Assembly (NCBI GenBank): GCA_031761405.1
Contig: JASEVX010000003.1
Coordinates: 142,626,332-142,690,331 of the forward strand
From: Serripes groenlandicus
Lineage: Eukaryota > Mollusca > Bivalvia > Cardiida > Cardiidae
Reading direction: 5' to 3'
DNA length: 64,000 bases
Under the pieces are notes generated by a model. That model ran no database searches. It was not told the origin of the DNA and was given only the letters and a program-made list of their open reading frames with translations. Shown piece by piece: positions 1 to 11,070 of the stretch. Made by a program: the position numbers and the translations under genes. The stretch's first letter is position 1. Every line of letters starts with the position of its first letter.

Positions 1-603
1 TTCACTGAAATAGGGGTCAGATGCTGGGCAGTAAATGACTCCTGCAGAGGTGTTAAAACTGTGTACCGTTAAATTTTCTGGGAGATTCAGGCATAATGTT
101 GGAGACTGGTCTAGATATTTCAATGTTTCTAATTGTTGGCAATAAGTATTTGTCTCGTTCACATCAAGCCATACGTTTTCTTCCCTTCGGATCTTGTTTG
201 ATTCGATGTAAATTATTTACTTTTTATTTGCTTTTGAAAATAAATGCTTTTTTTTTTTTTAAGCATGTTATCTGTAGACTAGCCCTGTATCCCCCTCCGA
301 AGGCGGATGGTATCTTGTTTTGGCGACGTTCGTTCGTCTGTTTGAAGCCATATCAAAGTATGGATCTAATTAAAATTATATGTATATGTTAAACACCATA
401 GGAAAATGCGACATGGAAAGTTTCGCCACGACTGCGTCAGGAATACTAAAGTGGTGTACCATTGACCTGATATCGTACGATTATCTGGGAAGGGAGTTAG
501 ATCCATCTTTAATCTATTTCAGTTTTTCATAGGTTATTTCCCTTAATCGGAGGCACATAACTTGTTAATACTAGCATGCATGCTTGTTCATTGTGTATTA
601 CTT
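1..603. other. Unannotated stretch at the window start
   Basis: AT-rich with a short T run near 249-260. No supported gene or repeat. Confidence 0.4.
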
Positions 604-830
604 TAACCATATCCCACATAAAGATGCTTTCTGACGCTTCTGCGGCAGACGACTTTTGATAACATTGTGGCAAAAGCAGAAACTGTCAAAATGGGCATTT
701 TTTCTTTTTGCCACAATGTTTTCAACTGTATTCAATAATAGTTCTTTCATTCAAGGAGAGTCTCCATATGTTATACTAAATGTTTTAAACGTCGTCTTCT
801 GCAGAATTGCTGTATGTGGGAAAGGGTTAA
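604..830. mobile_element. MITE family D, copy 1 (palindromic)
   Basis: Inverted-repeat element of about 227 bp. The left end reads toward 'gacgcttctgcggcagacga' and the right end is its near reverse complement, ending in 'gtatgtgggaaagggttaa'. The inner arms carry a 'cattgtggcaaaag' motif and its complement. The same ends recur at least a dozen times in the window, with no transposase between them, so this is a non-autonomous family. Family letters are local labels. Confidence 0.7.
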
Positions 831-903
831 AAACATCACGTATCCTTACTCAATTTATATCGTAAAGTGTTAGTATATTGTTTTTGTAAATTACGTTGAC
901 ATA

Positions 904-1116
904 CTTAAAACTTTTCCCACATAACGACTTTGAAATCATGGTGACTAAAACCTGAAAACTCTCCATAAAAGAGACAGGAGAGCTTAATTGTTAAATAAAG
1001 TTGAAATCTTAAGGGGAAATTGTTCATCATGAGCAATTTCACCTTTGGCCACAATGTTGTCAAAAGTCGTCTGCAACTATTGCACCAGAATGCGTCTGCT
1101 GATGGGAAAGGGTCAA
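904..1116. mobile_element. MITE family D, copy 2
   Basis: Begins with 'cttttcccacataacgactt' and ends with 'gatgggaaagggtcaa'. The right arm holds 'ccacaatgttgtcaaaagtc', as in the other copies. The arms have diverged and the centre is altered. Confidence 0.6.
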
Positions 1117-1254
1117 ACGCCAACGGATCAAAACGGCTTCAAGCAAGAGAAGGGTATGTGTAGGCAAACGGTTCTCAGCCGACCGTCCGGGCCAATGCAT
1201 CCCGATAAGGGCTTGGAGGCCTTAAGTTTGTCAGGTCCTTAATATTCGTATTTT

Positions 1255-1690
1255 TAGACGTAGAGGTGAACGTTTTGCTCCTAAATGTTAGAGAGATACC
1301 GTTTACGACGGGGTAGTGTCATGGTCTTGGGAGGTATCATGGAAAGTAGGAAAGCTGACCTTGTTGTAATTCGTGGAAATTTAAATACCCAACGTTACGA
1401 TGACACTGTTTTACGTCCAGCGGTTGTACCCTTCCTACAATAAACCCCTGGTAGTTTAATGCGAGACAACGCTAGGTAACATACTGCTATACATACAAGG
1501 AATCGCTGTACAAAAAGTTAATGTCTTACAGTGGCCGGCTTGATATCCGGATATGAACCCGATTGAACACTTGTGAGACTTGCCGGGGCGACGAGCATAG
1601 AGCAACCACGTCACCAACAATAGCAATGATTTGACTGCTAAGCTAATTCACACTTGTAATGCTAACCCAGTCGACGTGGTAAAACATTAA
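1255..1690 (+). pseudogene. Tc1/mariner-type (Tc1-like) transposase, degenerate fragment
   Basis: Translation across shifting frames gives the C-terminal catalytic landmarks of Tc1-like DD34E transposases: an ERFAP stretch, then GSVMV-GGIM (near 1315-1340), LVVIRGNLN-QRYDDTVLRP (near 1360-1420), a DNAR..HTA block containing the second catalytic Asp (near 1465-1490), and a PD.NPIEHL block close to the expected catalytic Glu (near 1555-1580). Several stops and frameshifts interrupt it, so no protein can be made. The N-terminal DNA-binding part and the terminal repeats were not found. Family assignment rests on these motifs and their order. Confidence 0.85.
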
Positions 1691-1737
1691 GTCATGTCAA
1701 TACTTGCGTTGATCTGTATGAGAGGAGGACATAGCAT

Positions 1738-1850
1738 AAGACGCCTTCTGATGCCTCTGAAGCTGACTTTTGACACAATTGTGTCAACTGTATTAAACTA
1801 TTATCCTTTCCTTATTCTTCCAAAGGCGTCTGCTGTAGATGTGTTATAGA
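1738..1850. mobile_element. MITE family D remnant
   Basis: A decayed core: a 'cctctgaagctgacttttga' arm followed about 70 bp later by an 'aaggcgtctgctgtagatg' arm. The outer ends are lost. Confidence 0.4.
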
Positions 1851-1972
1851 TGTGAATGATAAAGTCTGTTGTGTGAACAATACGATTTCTTGAATATCGA
1901 ACATACTATCGTAGGTGTTAAGTGAACTACAAAAAGTTTGCAGATCGCAAGTTTTCAAGATGTGATATACAA

Positions 1973-2031
1973 TACATTCAATACAAGACAATACAATACA
2001 ATACAGTACAATACAATACAATACATTTTAT
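1973..2031. repeat. (ATACA)n microsatellite, 3' tail of a LINE
   Basis: About ten slightly imperfect copies of a 5-bp ATACA unit. They directly abut the 3' end of the minus-strand LINE remnant, which fits the simple-repeat tails of several non-LTR retrotransposon clades. Confidence 0.75.
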
Positions 2032-2299
2032 TTGCGCATACAGGCCACTGGCCCATCATACGATATATACATACATGCATGAATAATTATACATAGTTGT
2101 CATATAGTAGAATGTTGTAGGAATATAATATTAAATATTAGTTTTTTAAGATTGCTGACAGTTAATAATGATAATTTCAGTGTAAAAAGTATTCCCATAT
2201 ATTTATAAACAGAAGTTAAATTAAGGCTTGATCATTATATGTCCAATGCTCATAATGACAAAGCGATCCACCATTTACAAATACCATTATTGCTGTTTT

Positions 2300-3560
2300 A
2301 CTTTGATTTATATACCTACCAGTTTATTAACACAAATTGGCAATAGAGTTAAGTTGCATTTGTAAATTAGATGCGGTATCAGCACAGTTAGCAACGTCGT
2401 CTACAAAAAGTATACCTATTATGTCAGGAATTGTTTCTGTTACGAAAATTATCTTTTAGGAAGGTACATAACTCATTGATATACAAACTGAAGATTATTG
2501 TACTGCCTACGTCCCATTGATTCTGAAAGAATATCATTTACACGTACGTAACTGCGCATATTTGAGTACAAAGCAATTAACAATCTTAACATAGTACCAC
2601 TAATACCTTTCCTGTTAAACATATCTAAATGTCTTATAGAATCAAAAGCTGTTCGGAAATCAACATTCAATACGTAAAACCTTCCCCCTTTTTGGCTAAT
2701 ATATTTTTGAACTTTGTTAGGTAAACATATTATCTGTACAAGAATAACCCGCTCTGAAACCTGCCTGGGTTTCGTATATTTTATTTCACACTTTAGCCCA
2801 CTTAAATAACAGAGTTTAAAGTATTTGAGAACATTCTATACATAAATCCCTCTATACGTAGCAAGGTCATTCCTTGACCCGGACTTGTATACCGTTACAA
2901 TGATACTGTCTGGGAAAACGCCCGATGAGAGAATACTATTAAAAATCGGAACATGTATATTTGTAAAACTCTGCCCCGATGCCATCTGTGCTTTGCGATT
3001 TACCTGTTTTAGTTAAGTTGTACTTTGATAAACCTCATCAATATGTATTGGAGTATTCAGAATAATACTGTTTTCATTCTCATCTTTACAATCATATTTA
3101 AAATCTGTCAAAGATGGCATGTGGTTTTGATACAATAACAATACAATCTTCTATGTTATTTTCACCAAATGTACATGAAGATTGTTTTAAAACTGACCAA
3201 AAGAGTTTATGGTTATGTTTAGCCGACAGTACTTTATTCATTTTTCAATCTGGTATACATGTTTTGAATGAAGAAGACAAACTGATTTAAACGCTTTACC
3301 TGATTCAATGTAGTTTGTGTAATTATTGTTTTGATGTGTCAATCGAAAGAGCCTTAGAGCAGAATAGTTGGCATACTTTGCCTTTTCACATTGGTCATCC
3401 ATACAATTAAGGCTGGTGGCCTTTGCCTTTACAATGTTTTATCAGCATCTCTTGACCAGACATTTGGTATAATTTTACAATTTTTAAAACTGCTGAATTA
3501 ACATCGGAATTAACTAGGGTTTTTATTTCAGCTATGTTTTTTGAAATTCTTCAGAAGATG
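2300..3560 (-). pseudogene. Reverse transcriptase pseudogene (LINE type)
   Basis: Minus-strand translation, reading from high to low coordinates, gives recognisable RT blocks in the right order. First comes an upstream linker with HNHKLFWSVLKQ (near 3210-3180), then a DGIGAEFYK-like block (near 2970), then SSGVFPDSIIVTVYKSG..ND.ATYRGI (near 2935-2840). The finger/palm block DFRTAFDSIRH follows (near 2665-2630) with GISG.MLRLLIALYSN (near 2610-2570). The catalytic box reads FVDD (near 2407-2396) within ILFVDDVANCADTA. Blocks lie in different frames and stop codons intervene. FVDD in place of the usual Y/FADD may be an ancient change or decay. Confidence 0.8.
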
Positions 3561-3767
3561 AACAATTAAAAATTTGACTATATGCCTTTTCCCATTTATA
3601 TGTTGGAAAAGGAAGTAATTGGTTGAATGGTTAGATTTAGTGGGTTTAAGAGTACATGTTTTACTAATAAACCTCAATTGTGCATGATACTATATATGCA
3701 ACGTTCACACGTGTACACACATTAGTTACCATACGGAGGAAACGAGACCCATACGGTTACAATCTCA

Positions 3768-6700
3768 GAGCGCCTGGGTAGTGTAGTGATAGATCGCCCA
3801 CCTCGGTGGTGTAGTGATAGATCGTCCGCCTCGGTGGGGTAGTGATATATTGTCCGCTTCGGTGGTGTAGTGATAGATCGTCCGCCTGGGTGGTGTAGTG
3901 ATAGATTGTCCGCCTGGGTGGTGTAGTGATAGATCGTCCGCCTCGGTGGGGTAGTGATAGATTGTCCGCTTCGGTGGTGTAGTGATAGATCGTCCGCCTG
4001 GGTGGTGTAGTGATAGATTGTCCGCCTGGGTGGTGTAGTGATAGATCGTCCGCCTCGGTGGGGTAGTGATAGATTGTCCGCTTCGGTGGTGTAGTGATAG
4101 ATCGTCCGCCTGGGTGGTGTAATGATAGATTGTCCGCCTGGGTGGTGTAGTGATAGATCGTCCACCTCGGTGGTGTAGTGATAGATCGTCCGCCTCGGTG
4201 GGGTAGTGATAGATCGTCCGCCTCAGTGGGGTAGTGATAGATCGTCCGCTTCGGTGGTGTAGTGATAGATTGTCCGCCTCGGTGATGTAGTGATAATTCG
4301 TCAGCCTCTGTGGTGCAGTGATATATCGTCCTCCTGGGTGGTGTAGTGATATATCGTCCGCCTCTGTAGTGTAGTGATAGATCGTCCTCCTGGGTGGTGT
4401 AGTGATAGATCGTCCGCCTCGGTGGAGTAGTGATAGATCGTCCTCCTGGGCGGTGTGATAGATCGTCCACCTCGTCGGTGTAGTGATAGATCGTCCGCCT
4501 CGTCGGTGTAGTGATAGATCGTCCGCCTCGGTGGTGTAGTGATAGATCGTCCGCCTGGGTGATGTAGTGATAGATAGTCCGCCTGGGTGGTGAAATGATA
4601 GATCGTCCACCTCGGTGGTATAGTGATAGATCGTCCGCCTCGCTGGTGTAGTGATAGATCGTCCGCCTCGGTGGTGTAGTGATAGATCGTCCGCCTGGGT
4701 GGTGAAGTGATATATCTTCCACATCGGTGGTGTAGTGATAGATTGTCCGCCTGGGTGGTGTAGTGATAGATCGTCCGCCTGGTTGGTGTAGTGATAGAGC
4801 GTCCGCCTGGATGGTGTAGTGATAGCTCGTCCTCCTGGGTGGTGTAGTGATAGATCATCCGCCTCGGTGGTGTATTGATAGATCGTCCGCCTGGGTGGGG
4901 TAGTGATAGATCGTCCTCCTGGGTGTTGTAGTGATAGATCGTCCTCCTCGGTGGTTTATTGATAGATCGTCTGCCTGGGTGGTGTAGCTATAGATCGTCC
5001 ACGTCGGTGGAGTAGTGATATATCGTCCGCCTGGGTGATGTAGTGATAGATCGTCCTCCTCGGTGGTGTAGTGATAGATCGTCCGCCTCGGTGATGTAGT
5101 GATAATTCGTCCGCCTCTGTGGTGCAGTGATATATCGTCCTCCTGGGTGGTGTAGTGATAGATCGTCCGCCTCTGTAGTGTAGTGATAGATCGTCCTCCT
5201 GGGTGGTGTTGTGATAGATCGTCCGCCTCGGTGGAGTAGTGATAGAACGTCCTCCTGGGCGGTGTGATAGATCGTCCACCTCGTCGGTGTAGTGATAGAT
5301 CGTCCGCCTCGTCGGTGTAGTGATAGATCGTCCGCATCGGTGGTGTAGTGATAGATCGTCCGCCTGGGTGATGTAGTGATAGATAGTCCGCCTGGGTGTT
5401 GAAATGATAGATCGTCCACCTCGGTGGTATAGTGATAGATCGTCCGCCTCGCTGGTGTAGTGATAGATCGTCCGCCTCGGTGGTGTAGTGATATATCGTC
5501 CGCCTGGGTGGTGAAGTGATATATCTTCCACATCGGTGGTGTAGTGATAGATTGTCCGCCTGGGTGGTGTAGTGATAGATCGTCCGCCTGGGTGGTGTAG
5601 TGATAGAGTGTCCGCCTGGGTGGGGTAGTGATAGCTCGTCCTCCTGGGTGGTGTAGTGATAGATCGTCCGCCTCGGTGGTGTATTGATAGATCGTCCGCC
5701 TGGGTGGGGTAGTGATAGATCGTCCTCCTGGGTGTTGTAGTGATAGATCGTCCTCCTCGGTGGTGAATTGATAGATCGTCTGCCTGGGTGGTGTAGTGAT
5801 AGATCGTCCACGTCGGTGGAGTAGTGATATATCGTCCGCCTGGGTGATGTAGTGATTGATCGTCCTCCTCGGTGTTGTAGTGATAGATCGTCCACCTTGG
5901 TGGTGTAGTGATAGATTGTCCGCCTGGGTGGTGTAGTGATAGATCGTCCGCCTCGGTGGTGTAGTGATAGATAGTCCTCCTGGGCAGTGTAGTGATATAT
6001 CATCTTCCTGGGTGGTGTAGTGATAGATTGTCCGCCTGGGTGGTGTAGTGATAGATCGCCCGCCTGGGTGGTGTAGTGATAGATCGTCCTCCTCGGTGGT
6101 GTAGTGATAGATCGTCCGCCTCGGTGATGTAGTGATAATTCGTCCGCCTCTGTGGTGCAGTGATATATCGTCCTCCTTGGTGGTGTAGTGATAGATCGTC
6201 CGCCTCTGTAGTGTAGTGACAGATCGTCCTCCTGGGTGGTGTAGTGATAGAGCGTCCGCCTGGGTGGTGTAGTGATAGCTCGTCCTCCTGGTTGGTGTAG
6301 TGATAACTCGTCCGCCTGGGTGGTCTAGTGATAGATCGTCCGCCTCGGTGGTGTATTGACAGATCTTCCGCATCGGTGGTGTATTGATAGATCGTCCGCC
6401 TGGGTGGTGTAGTGATAGATCGTCCTCCTGGGTGTTGTAGTGATAGATCGTCCTCCTCGGTGGTGTATTGATAGATCGTCTGCCTGGGTGGTGTAGTGAT
6501 AGATCGTCCACGTCGGTGGAGTAGTGATATATCGTCCGCCTGGGTGATGTAGTGATAGATCGTCCGCCTGGGTGGTACAGTGATAGATCGTCCACCTTGG
6601 TGTAGTAGTGATAGATCATCCGCCTGGGTGGTGTAGTGATATATCGTCCACCTCAACGGTGTAGTGATATATCGTCCTCCTGGGTGCTGTAGTGATAGAT

Positions 6701-9700
6701 AGTCCTCCTCGGTGGTGTAGTGATAGATCGTCCGTCTTGGTGGTGTAGTGATAGATTGTCCGCCTGGGTGATGTAGTAATAGATCGACCGCCTGGGTGGT
6801 ATAGTGATAGATCGTCCGCCTTGGTGGTGTAGTGATAGATCTTCCGCATCGGTGGTGTAGTGATAGATCGTCCGCCTTGATGGTGTAGTGATAAATTGTC
6901 CGCCTCGGTGGTGTAGTGATATATCGTCCACCTGGGTGGTGTAGTGATAGATCTTCCGCATCGGTGGTGTAGTGATATATCTTCCGCCTGGATGGTGTAG
7001 TGATAAATCGTCCGCCTCGGTGGTGTAGTGATATATCGTCTGCCTGGGTGGTGTAGTTATAGATCGACCTCCTCGGTGGTGTAGTGATAGATCGTCCGCC
7101 TCGGTGGTGTAGTGATAGATCGTCCACCTCGGTGGTGTAGGGATAGATCGTCCGCCTGGGTGGTGTAGTAATAGATTGTCCGCCTCGGTGGTGTAGTGAT
7201 AGATCGTCCGCCTCTGTGGTGTTGTAATAGAGTTTCCGCCTGGGTGGTGTAGTGATAGATCGTCCTCCTGGGTGGAATAGTGATAGATCGTCCGCCTCGG
7301 TGATGTAGTGATAAATCGTCCGCCTCTGTGGTCCAGTGATATATCGTCCTCCTGGGTGGTGTAGTGATAGATCGTCCGCCTCTGTAGTGTAGTGATAGAT
7401 CGTCCTCCTGGGTGGTGTAGTGATATATCGTCCGCCTCTGTAGTGTAGTGATAGATAGTCCTCCTGGGTGGTGTAGTGATAGATTGTTCGCCTCGGTGGT
7501 GTAGTGATAGATTGTTCGCCTCGGTGGTGTAGTGATATATCGTCCACCTCGGTGGTGTAGTGATAGATTGTCCGCCTGGGTGGTGTAGTGATATGTTGTT
7601 CACCTCGGTGGTATAGTGATAGATCGTCTGCCTCTGTAGTGTTGTGATAGATTGTTCGCCTGGGTGGTGTACTGATAGGTCGTCCTCCTGGGTGGTGTAG
7701 TGATAGATCGTCCGCCTTGGTGGAAAAGTGATAGATCGTCGGCCTCGGTGATGTATTGATAAATCGTCCGCCTCTGTGGTGCAGTGATATATCGTCCACC
7801 TCGGTGGTATAGTGATAGATCGTCCTCCTGGGCAGTGTAGTGATAGAGCGTCCGCCTCGGTGATGTAGTGATAGATCGTCCTCCTGGGTGGTGTAGTGAT
7901 ATATCGTCCGCCTCGGTGGTGTAGTGATAGATCGTCCTCCTGGTGGTGTAGTGATAGATCGTCCACGTCGGTGGTGTAGTGATATATCGTCCGCCTGGGT
8001 GATGTAGTGATAGATCGTCCGCCTGGGTGGTGTAGTGATAGATCGTCCTCCTCGGTGTTGTAGATCGTCCGCCTGGGTGGTGTAATGATAGATTGTCCGC
8101 CTGGGTCGTGTAGTGATAGATCGTCCACCTCGGTAGTGTAGTGATAGATCGTCCGCCTCGGTGGGGTAGTGATAGATCGTCCGCCTCGGTGGGGTAGTGA
8201 TATATTGTCCGCTTCGGTGGTGTAGTGATAGATCGTCCGCCTGGGTGGTGTAGTGATAGATTGTCCGACTGGTTGGTGTAGTGATAGATCGTCCACCTCG
8301 GTGGGGTAGTGATATATTGTCCGCTTCGGTGGTGTAGTGATAGATCGTCCGCCTGGGTGGTGTAGTGATAGATTGTCCGACTGGTTGGTGTAGTGATAGA
8401 TCGTCCACCTCGGTGGTGTAGTGATAGATCGTCCGCCTCGGTAGTGTAGTGATATATCGTCCGCCTGGATGGTGTAGTGATAAATCGTCCGCCTCGGTGG
8501 TGTAGTGATATATCGTCTGCCTGGGTGGTGTAGTTATATATCGTCCTCCTCGGTGGTGTAGTGATAGATCGTCCGCCTCGGTGGTGTAGTGATAGATCGT
8601 CCACCTCGTTGGTGTAGTGATAGATCGTTCGCCTCGGTGGTGTAGTGATAGATCGTCCTCCTGGGCGGTGTAGTGATAGATTGTCCGCCTCGGTGGTGTA
8701 GTGATAGATCGTCCGCCTCGGTGGTGTAGTGATAGATCGTCCGCCTCGATGATGTAGTGATAGATCGTCCGCCTCGGTGGTGTAGTGATATATCGTCCGC
8801 GTCGGTGGTGTAGTGATAGATCGTCCTCCTGGGTGGTGAAGTGATAGATCGTCCGCCTCTGTAGTGTAGTGATAGATCGTCCTCCTGGGTGATGTAGTGA
8901 TAGATTGTTCGCCTCGGTGGTGTAGTGATAGATTGTTCGCCTCGGTGGTGTAGTGATATATCGTCCACCTCGGTGCTGTAGTGATAGATTGTCCGCCTGG
9001 ATGGTGTAGTGATATATTGTTCGCCTCGGTGGTGTAGTGATAGATCGTCCGACTCTGTGGTGTTGTGATAGATTGTCCGCCTGGGTGGTGTACTGATAGG
9101 TCGTCCTCCTGGGTGGTGTAGTGATAGATCGTCCGCCTTGGTGGAAAAGTGATAGATCGTCGGCCTTGGTGATGTATTGATAAATCGTCCGCCTCTGTGG
9201 TGCAGTGATATATCGTCCACCTCGGTGGTATAGTGATAGATCGTCCTTCTGGGCAGTGTAGTGATAGAGCGTCCGCCTCGGTGATGTAGTGATAGATCGT
9301 CCTCCTGGGTGGTGTAGTGATATATCGTCCGCATCGGTGGTGTAGTGATAGATCGTCCTCCTGGTGGTGTAGTGATAGATCGTCCACGTCGGTGGTGTAG
9401 TGATATATCGTCCGCCTGGGTGATGTAGTGATAGATCGTCCGCCTGGGTGGTGTAGTGATAGATCGTCCTCCTCGGTGGTGTAGATCGTCCACCTGTGTG
9501 GTGTAGTGATAGATCATCCGCCTGGGTGGTGTAGTGATATATCGTTCACCTCGACGGTGTAGTGATATATCGTCCTCCTGGGTGCTGTAGTGATAGATCG
9601 TCGTCCGCCTCGGTGGTGTAGTGATAGATTGTCCGCCTGGGTGGTGTAGTGATAGATCGTCCGCCTGGGTGGTATAGTGATAGATCGTCCGCCTGGGTGG

Positions 9701-10346
9701 TGTAGTGATAAATCGTCCACCTCGGTGGTTTAGTGATATATCGTCCGCCTGAGTGGTGTAGTGATAGATCGTCCGCCTGTGTGGTGTAGTGATAACTCGT
9801 CCGCCTTGGTGGTTTAGTGATATATCGTCCGCTTGAGTGGTGTAGTGATATATTGTTCTCCTCGGTGGAGTAGTGAAGATCGTCCGCCTCGGTGGTGTAG
9901 TGATAGATCGTCCACGTCGGTGGTGTAGTGATAGATCGTCCGCCTGGGTGGTGGTGTAGTGATAGATCGTCCGCCTCGGTAGTGTAGTGATATATCGTCC
10001 GCCTGGGTGGTGCAGTGATAGATCGTCCGCCACGGTGGTGTAGTGATAGATCGTTCGCCTCGGTGGTGTATTGATGGATCGTCCGCCTCGGTGGTGTAGT
10101 GATATATCGTCCGCCTGGGTGGTGTAGTGATAGATCGTCCGCCTCAGTGGTGTAGTTATAGATATTTCGCCTCGGTGGTGTAGTGATAGCTCGTCTGCCT
10201 GTGTGGTGTAGTGATAGATCGTCCGCCTTGGTGGTGTAGTGATAGATCGCCCGCCTGGGTGGTGTAGTGATATATCGTACGCCTGTGTGGTATAGTGATA
10301 GATTGTCCGCCTCGGTGGTGTAGTGATAGATCTTACGCCTCGGTAG
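3768..10346. repeat. 28-bp satellite array, about 235 units
   Basis: An uninterrupted tandem array of a 28-bp unit with core 'cggtggtgtagtgatagat' and a variable 'cgtccgcct' part. Units differ at a few recurrent sites (ccgcctcgg, ccgcctggg, cctcctggg, cacctcgg). Blocks of units recur as higher-order copies: near 4450 and 5260, near 7750 and 9172, and a 112-bp (4-unit) step at 8191 and 8303. The unit matches the A-box segment of the tRNA-derived SINE head at 58331-58360 at 25 of 30 positions, and a SINE 3' tail follows the array at 10360. Because 28 leaves remainder 1 on division by 3, any stop-free strand is open in all three frames. That explains the minus-strand frames of up to 802 codons here, which I do not call as genes. 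Confidence 0.97.
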
Positions 10347-10455
10347 TAGCCAGGGGTATCAGGACGAATGCATCAGTAGTATTGGTAACTTAACCGGGAC
10401 CCGCCGTGATATAAGTGAACAATGATGAAAAAGGCGTTAAACAACATTTAAAGTT
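10347..10455 (+). mobile_element. SINE 3' portion adjoining the 28-bp array
   Basis: Directly after the last 28-bp unit the sequence runs through a body segment (gtatcaggacgaatgcat), then 'agtattggtaacttaac', 'cgccgtgatata' and 'aaaggcgttaaacaac'. This is the standard 3' tail of the SINE family seen elsewhere in the window. No B box is left between the array and this tail. Confidence 0.75.
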
Positions 10456-10471
10456 ACAATCGCTGCAAAAC

Positions 10472-10490
10472 TATATATAATTTATATAAA
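10472..10490 (+). promoter_or_regulatory. TATA-like element upstream of the C1q gene
   Basis: A run of 'ctatatataatttatataa' lies about 230 bp before the C1q start codon. It is plausible as a core promoter, but AT-rich runs are common here. The G run at 10561-10590 lies between it and the ATG. Confidence 0.2.
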
Positions 10491-10504
10491 TAAACACAAA
10501 TATT

Positions 10505-10560
10505 GAAAAGAGTTAAAAACATTGTGACAAAATCAGACATGAGTAATTTCTCATTGAAAT
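10505..10560 (+). mobile_element. MITE family D inner-arm fragment
   Basis: 'agttaaaaacattgtgacaa' followed by 'gagtaatttctcattgaaat' matches the inner arm and hairpin of family D. The element is cut off by the following G run. Confidence 0.4.

Positions 10561-10590
<30 letters not shown>
10561..10590. repeat. Homopolymer of 30 G
   Basis: Thirty consecutive G on the plus strand, about 130 bp before the C1q start codon. Its exact length may be a sequencing or assembly artefact. If real it could form G-quadruplexes. Confidence 0.9.
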
Positions 10591-10591
<1 letters not shown>

Positions 10592-10718
10592 AAAGATCTT
10601 CCATTTCATAACAATTGCGTCCGTTTACGCCAAATACTGCGTCATACTAGCAACTGAGAAATGTCCTAACCGAATACTAGTATCTCGTCCTATCTACATC
10701 AGTTTATAACTGCAGAAT

Positions 10719-11070
10719 ATGGATACGATGAAGTTCATTTGTTACTCTTTGTGCATCTTTTTTTTCGCGTTAGTCGATGTATCTGCATTGACTGGGCAAA
10801 CCACCCAGCCGAATGTGATTCCACTCGAACGAATTTCTGCACAAATATTCACGCTTGAAAGCAAGCTTACCGCAGAAATTGCAAAGCGAGAAGCTCTTGA
10901 AAGGGAGGTGGAGAGCAAAAATGACTTGACAGAATTTTTGAGACAGGATGTCCAAGTTTTGAACAAAACATTGGATCAGGAAATTATCCACAGGACACAG
11001 ATTGAAAGTAAATTGTCACAGATTGAAATTGTTGTAAATAACGTACAGGCAACGGTGGGTGAAGATCGAG
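10719..11070 (+). CDS. C1q gene exon 1: signal peptide and first coiled coil
   Basis: Starts with ATG at 10719 and ends at a CGAG|GTTTGT donor, phase 1. It encodes the signal peptide and a charged helix (ISAQIFTLESKLTAEIAKRE and following). An alternative GTGGGT donor at 11055 is phase 0 and does not fit exon 2. Confidence 0.8.

Larger units (their letters stand above)
1973..3600 (-). mobile_element. Non-LTR retrotransposon (LINE) remnant
   Basis: A minus-strand LINE fragment, with its 3' tail at 1973-2031 and reverse-transcriptase blocks extending upstream to about 3560. Several frameshifts and stops are present. A start and 5' end were not found, so it is 5'-truncated or eroded. The RT blocks are described in the separate pseudogene entry. 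Confidence 0.8.

Noticed and set aside
3722..10033. Many long minus-strand open frames (up to 802 codons) in the 28-bp array
   Set aside because: They follow from a stop-free 28-bp unit read in all three frames. Frames overlap each other and break at unit indels.
3768..10346. CRISPR-like array
   Set aside because: Units are contiguous 28-mers with no unique spacers, and the DNA is eukaryotic.
10503..10709. Open frame containing a glycine run
   Set aside because: The glycines are the 30-G homopolymer, and the rest is a MITE fragment.
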